A stretch of DNA of 13,819 nt, taken from positions 1 to 13,819 of the forward strand of contig CALABN010000318.1 of assembly GCA_937885735.1 (NCBI GenBank). The letters are read 5' to 3'. This document shows, piece after piece, positions 13,281 through 13,819 of the stretch. Source of the stretch: an uncultured Bacteroidota bacterium. Lineage in GTDB: Bacteria > Bacteroidota > Bacteroidia > Bacteroidales > SZUA-534. The stretch's first letter is position 1; every line of letters starts with the position of its first letter. The notes beneath the pieces were generated by a model. That model made no database searches. It saw nothing but the letters and a program-made list of their open reading frames with translations, and was not told the DNA's origin. Position numbers and translations under genes: made by a program.

Positions 13281-13819
13281 TTACTTCTTCGGTTTATCAA
13301 ATGTCGATGTTGGAATGTCTGGATTGAAAGTCTTTACTGGTGTGTTGTAAACTGTAAAGTTGCCGTTTGGCTCCTCCATTTTCATAATGCAGAGCGAGCA
13401 ATCCTTCTTGCTGTAACTCAACTCCAACCTCGACATACGGCTTTTCACCTGTTTGTCTTTTTTAGTCAGTACAAAGACATAATAATCAGCGGTTTCCGAA
13501 AACTCAATTTCAGCACCGTTTTCTGTTGCAACGGCATTCACGTCGCCTGCTATGCTCAACAATAGCGTATTCTTCAAATTGCGCATCTGGGCATTCTGTT
13601 TTGTATTGAAGTCGTTTTTGCGGTTTCCCTGAATCATCAGCAACGATTCACCGCTGATTAACAACAAATTGCCTTGCGGATTATTGTAGTCCATCTTCAA
13701 TTTGTCGGCACGGTTGAAATACAATGTTCCTGCAGACTCCACCTTTTGGTCGACCATAGCCATTGTCTTCACTTGCGTAAAGTCGCAACTTACGGTCTTG
13801 TACTGCTCATTGGTTTTCT
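13281..13819 (-). CDS. lolA: LolA-family outer-membrane lipoprotein carrier protein, 5' end outside window
   Basis: The reading frame is open to the right edge; the first visible residues are KTNEQYKTVSCDFTQVKTM, so the apparent start at 13772 is internal. The LolA fold signature is visible: YKTVSCDFTQVK, SAGTLYFNRADKLKMDYNNPQGNLLLISGESLLMIQG, then alternating beta-strands to FTVYNTPVKTFN and a short Lys-rich C-terminus. LolA carries lipoproteins across the periplasm from the LolCDE transporter to the outer membrane; Bacteroidetes versions are divergent. The signal peptide lies beyond the window. About 179 residues are present. The DpnII operon follows 13 bases downstream on the same strand. 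Confidence 0.82.
   Translation of the reverse strand, partial: KTNEQYKTVSCDFTQVKTMAMVDQKVESAGTLYFNRADKLKMDYNNPQGNLLLISGESLLMIQGNRKNDFNTKQNAQMRNLKNTLLLSIAGDVNAVATENGAEIEFSETADYYVFVLTKKDKQVKSRMSRLELSYSKKDCSLCIMKMEEPNGNFTVYNTPVKTFNPDIPTSTFDKPKK

Noticed and set aside
1..13819. tRNA, rRNA genes, transposase genes or integrase genes
   Set aside because: No cloverleaf, rRNA-like conserved stretch, transposase or integrase motif was seen on either strand.

Overview
The main body of this window (about 1265 to 13819) looks like Bacteroidales DNA of roughly 40-45% GC. It encodes a surface protein with a type IX secretion (T9SS) C-terminal sorting domain and a Bacteroidetes-style DUF-type polysaccharide deacetylase. 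Its genes lack Shine-Dalgarno sequences and carry TAnnTTTG promoter elements. The first 1.26 kb does not match this body. It reads as two foreign pieces joined end to end: a GC-rich internal fragment of uvrC (to about 515), then a slice of a phage structural module (about 516-1264) whose genes all have strong GGAGG ribosome binding sites.

Layout. 3-515: uvrC fragment, cut at both ends. 550-1264: three phage ORFs (a small Lys/Glu-rich protein, a gp6-like head-tail connector, and the start of an HYGTKGQKWG-type structural protein). The last is fused in frame to 11 complete and one partial Ig-like repeats, an MBG domain and a T9SS sorting domain (to 4371), followed by a good intrinsic terminator. 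4622-5665: ATP-grasp enzyme. 5669-8031 (minus): a GT4 glycosyltransferase and a polysaccharide deacetylase, coupled by an ATGA overlap. 8197-9903 (plus): murB and a TRIC/UPF0126 membrane protein. 9931-9996: two near-identical AT-rich palindromes spaced 42 bp apart. 10013-13267 (minus): a complete DpnII-type restriction-modification operon in the order dam methylase, GATC endonuclease, 91-aa unknown, DpnA-like second methylase. 13281-13819 (minus): a LolA-family periplasmic carrier, cut by the right edge.

How the parts relate. The restriction operon is AT-richer than its neighbours and sits 13 nt behind lolA, with no obvious promoter of its own. The most striking whole-window signal is its likely footprint. 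By my reading, GATC, the site of this system, occurs once between 1265 and 10830 and not at all from 12155 to the right edge, although GATT, CATG and GTAC are common. Four GATC sites fall in the first 933 bases, which supports a different origin for the uvrC and phage pieces. The other genes serve the cell envelope: glycan or polysaccharide assembly (ATP-grasp, deacetylase, GT4), peptidoglycan precursor synthesis (murB), lipoprotein transport (lolA) and a secreted repeat protein.

The left-end chimera is most simply a metagenomic assembly artefact; a genuine phage-host recombination cannot be excluded from sequence alone. The best candidates for undescribed biology are the 91-aa protein with a duplicated RHK...AY..GY motif inside the DpnII operon, the roughly 135-residue C-terminal extension on the DpnA-like methylase, and the paired palindromes next to it.
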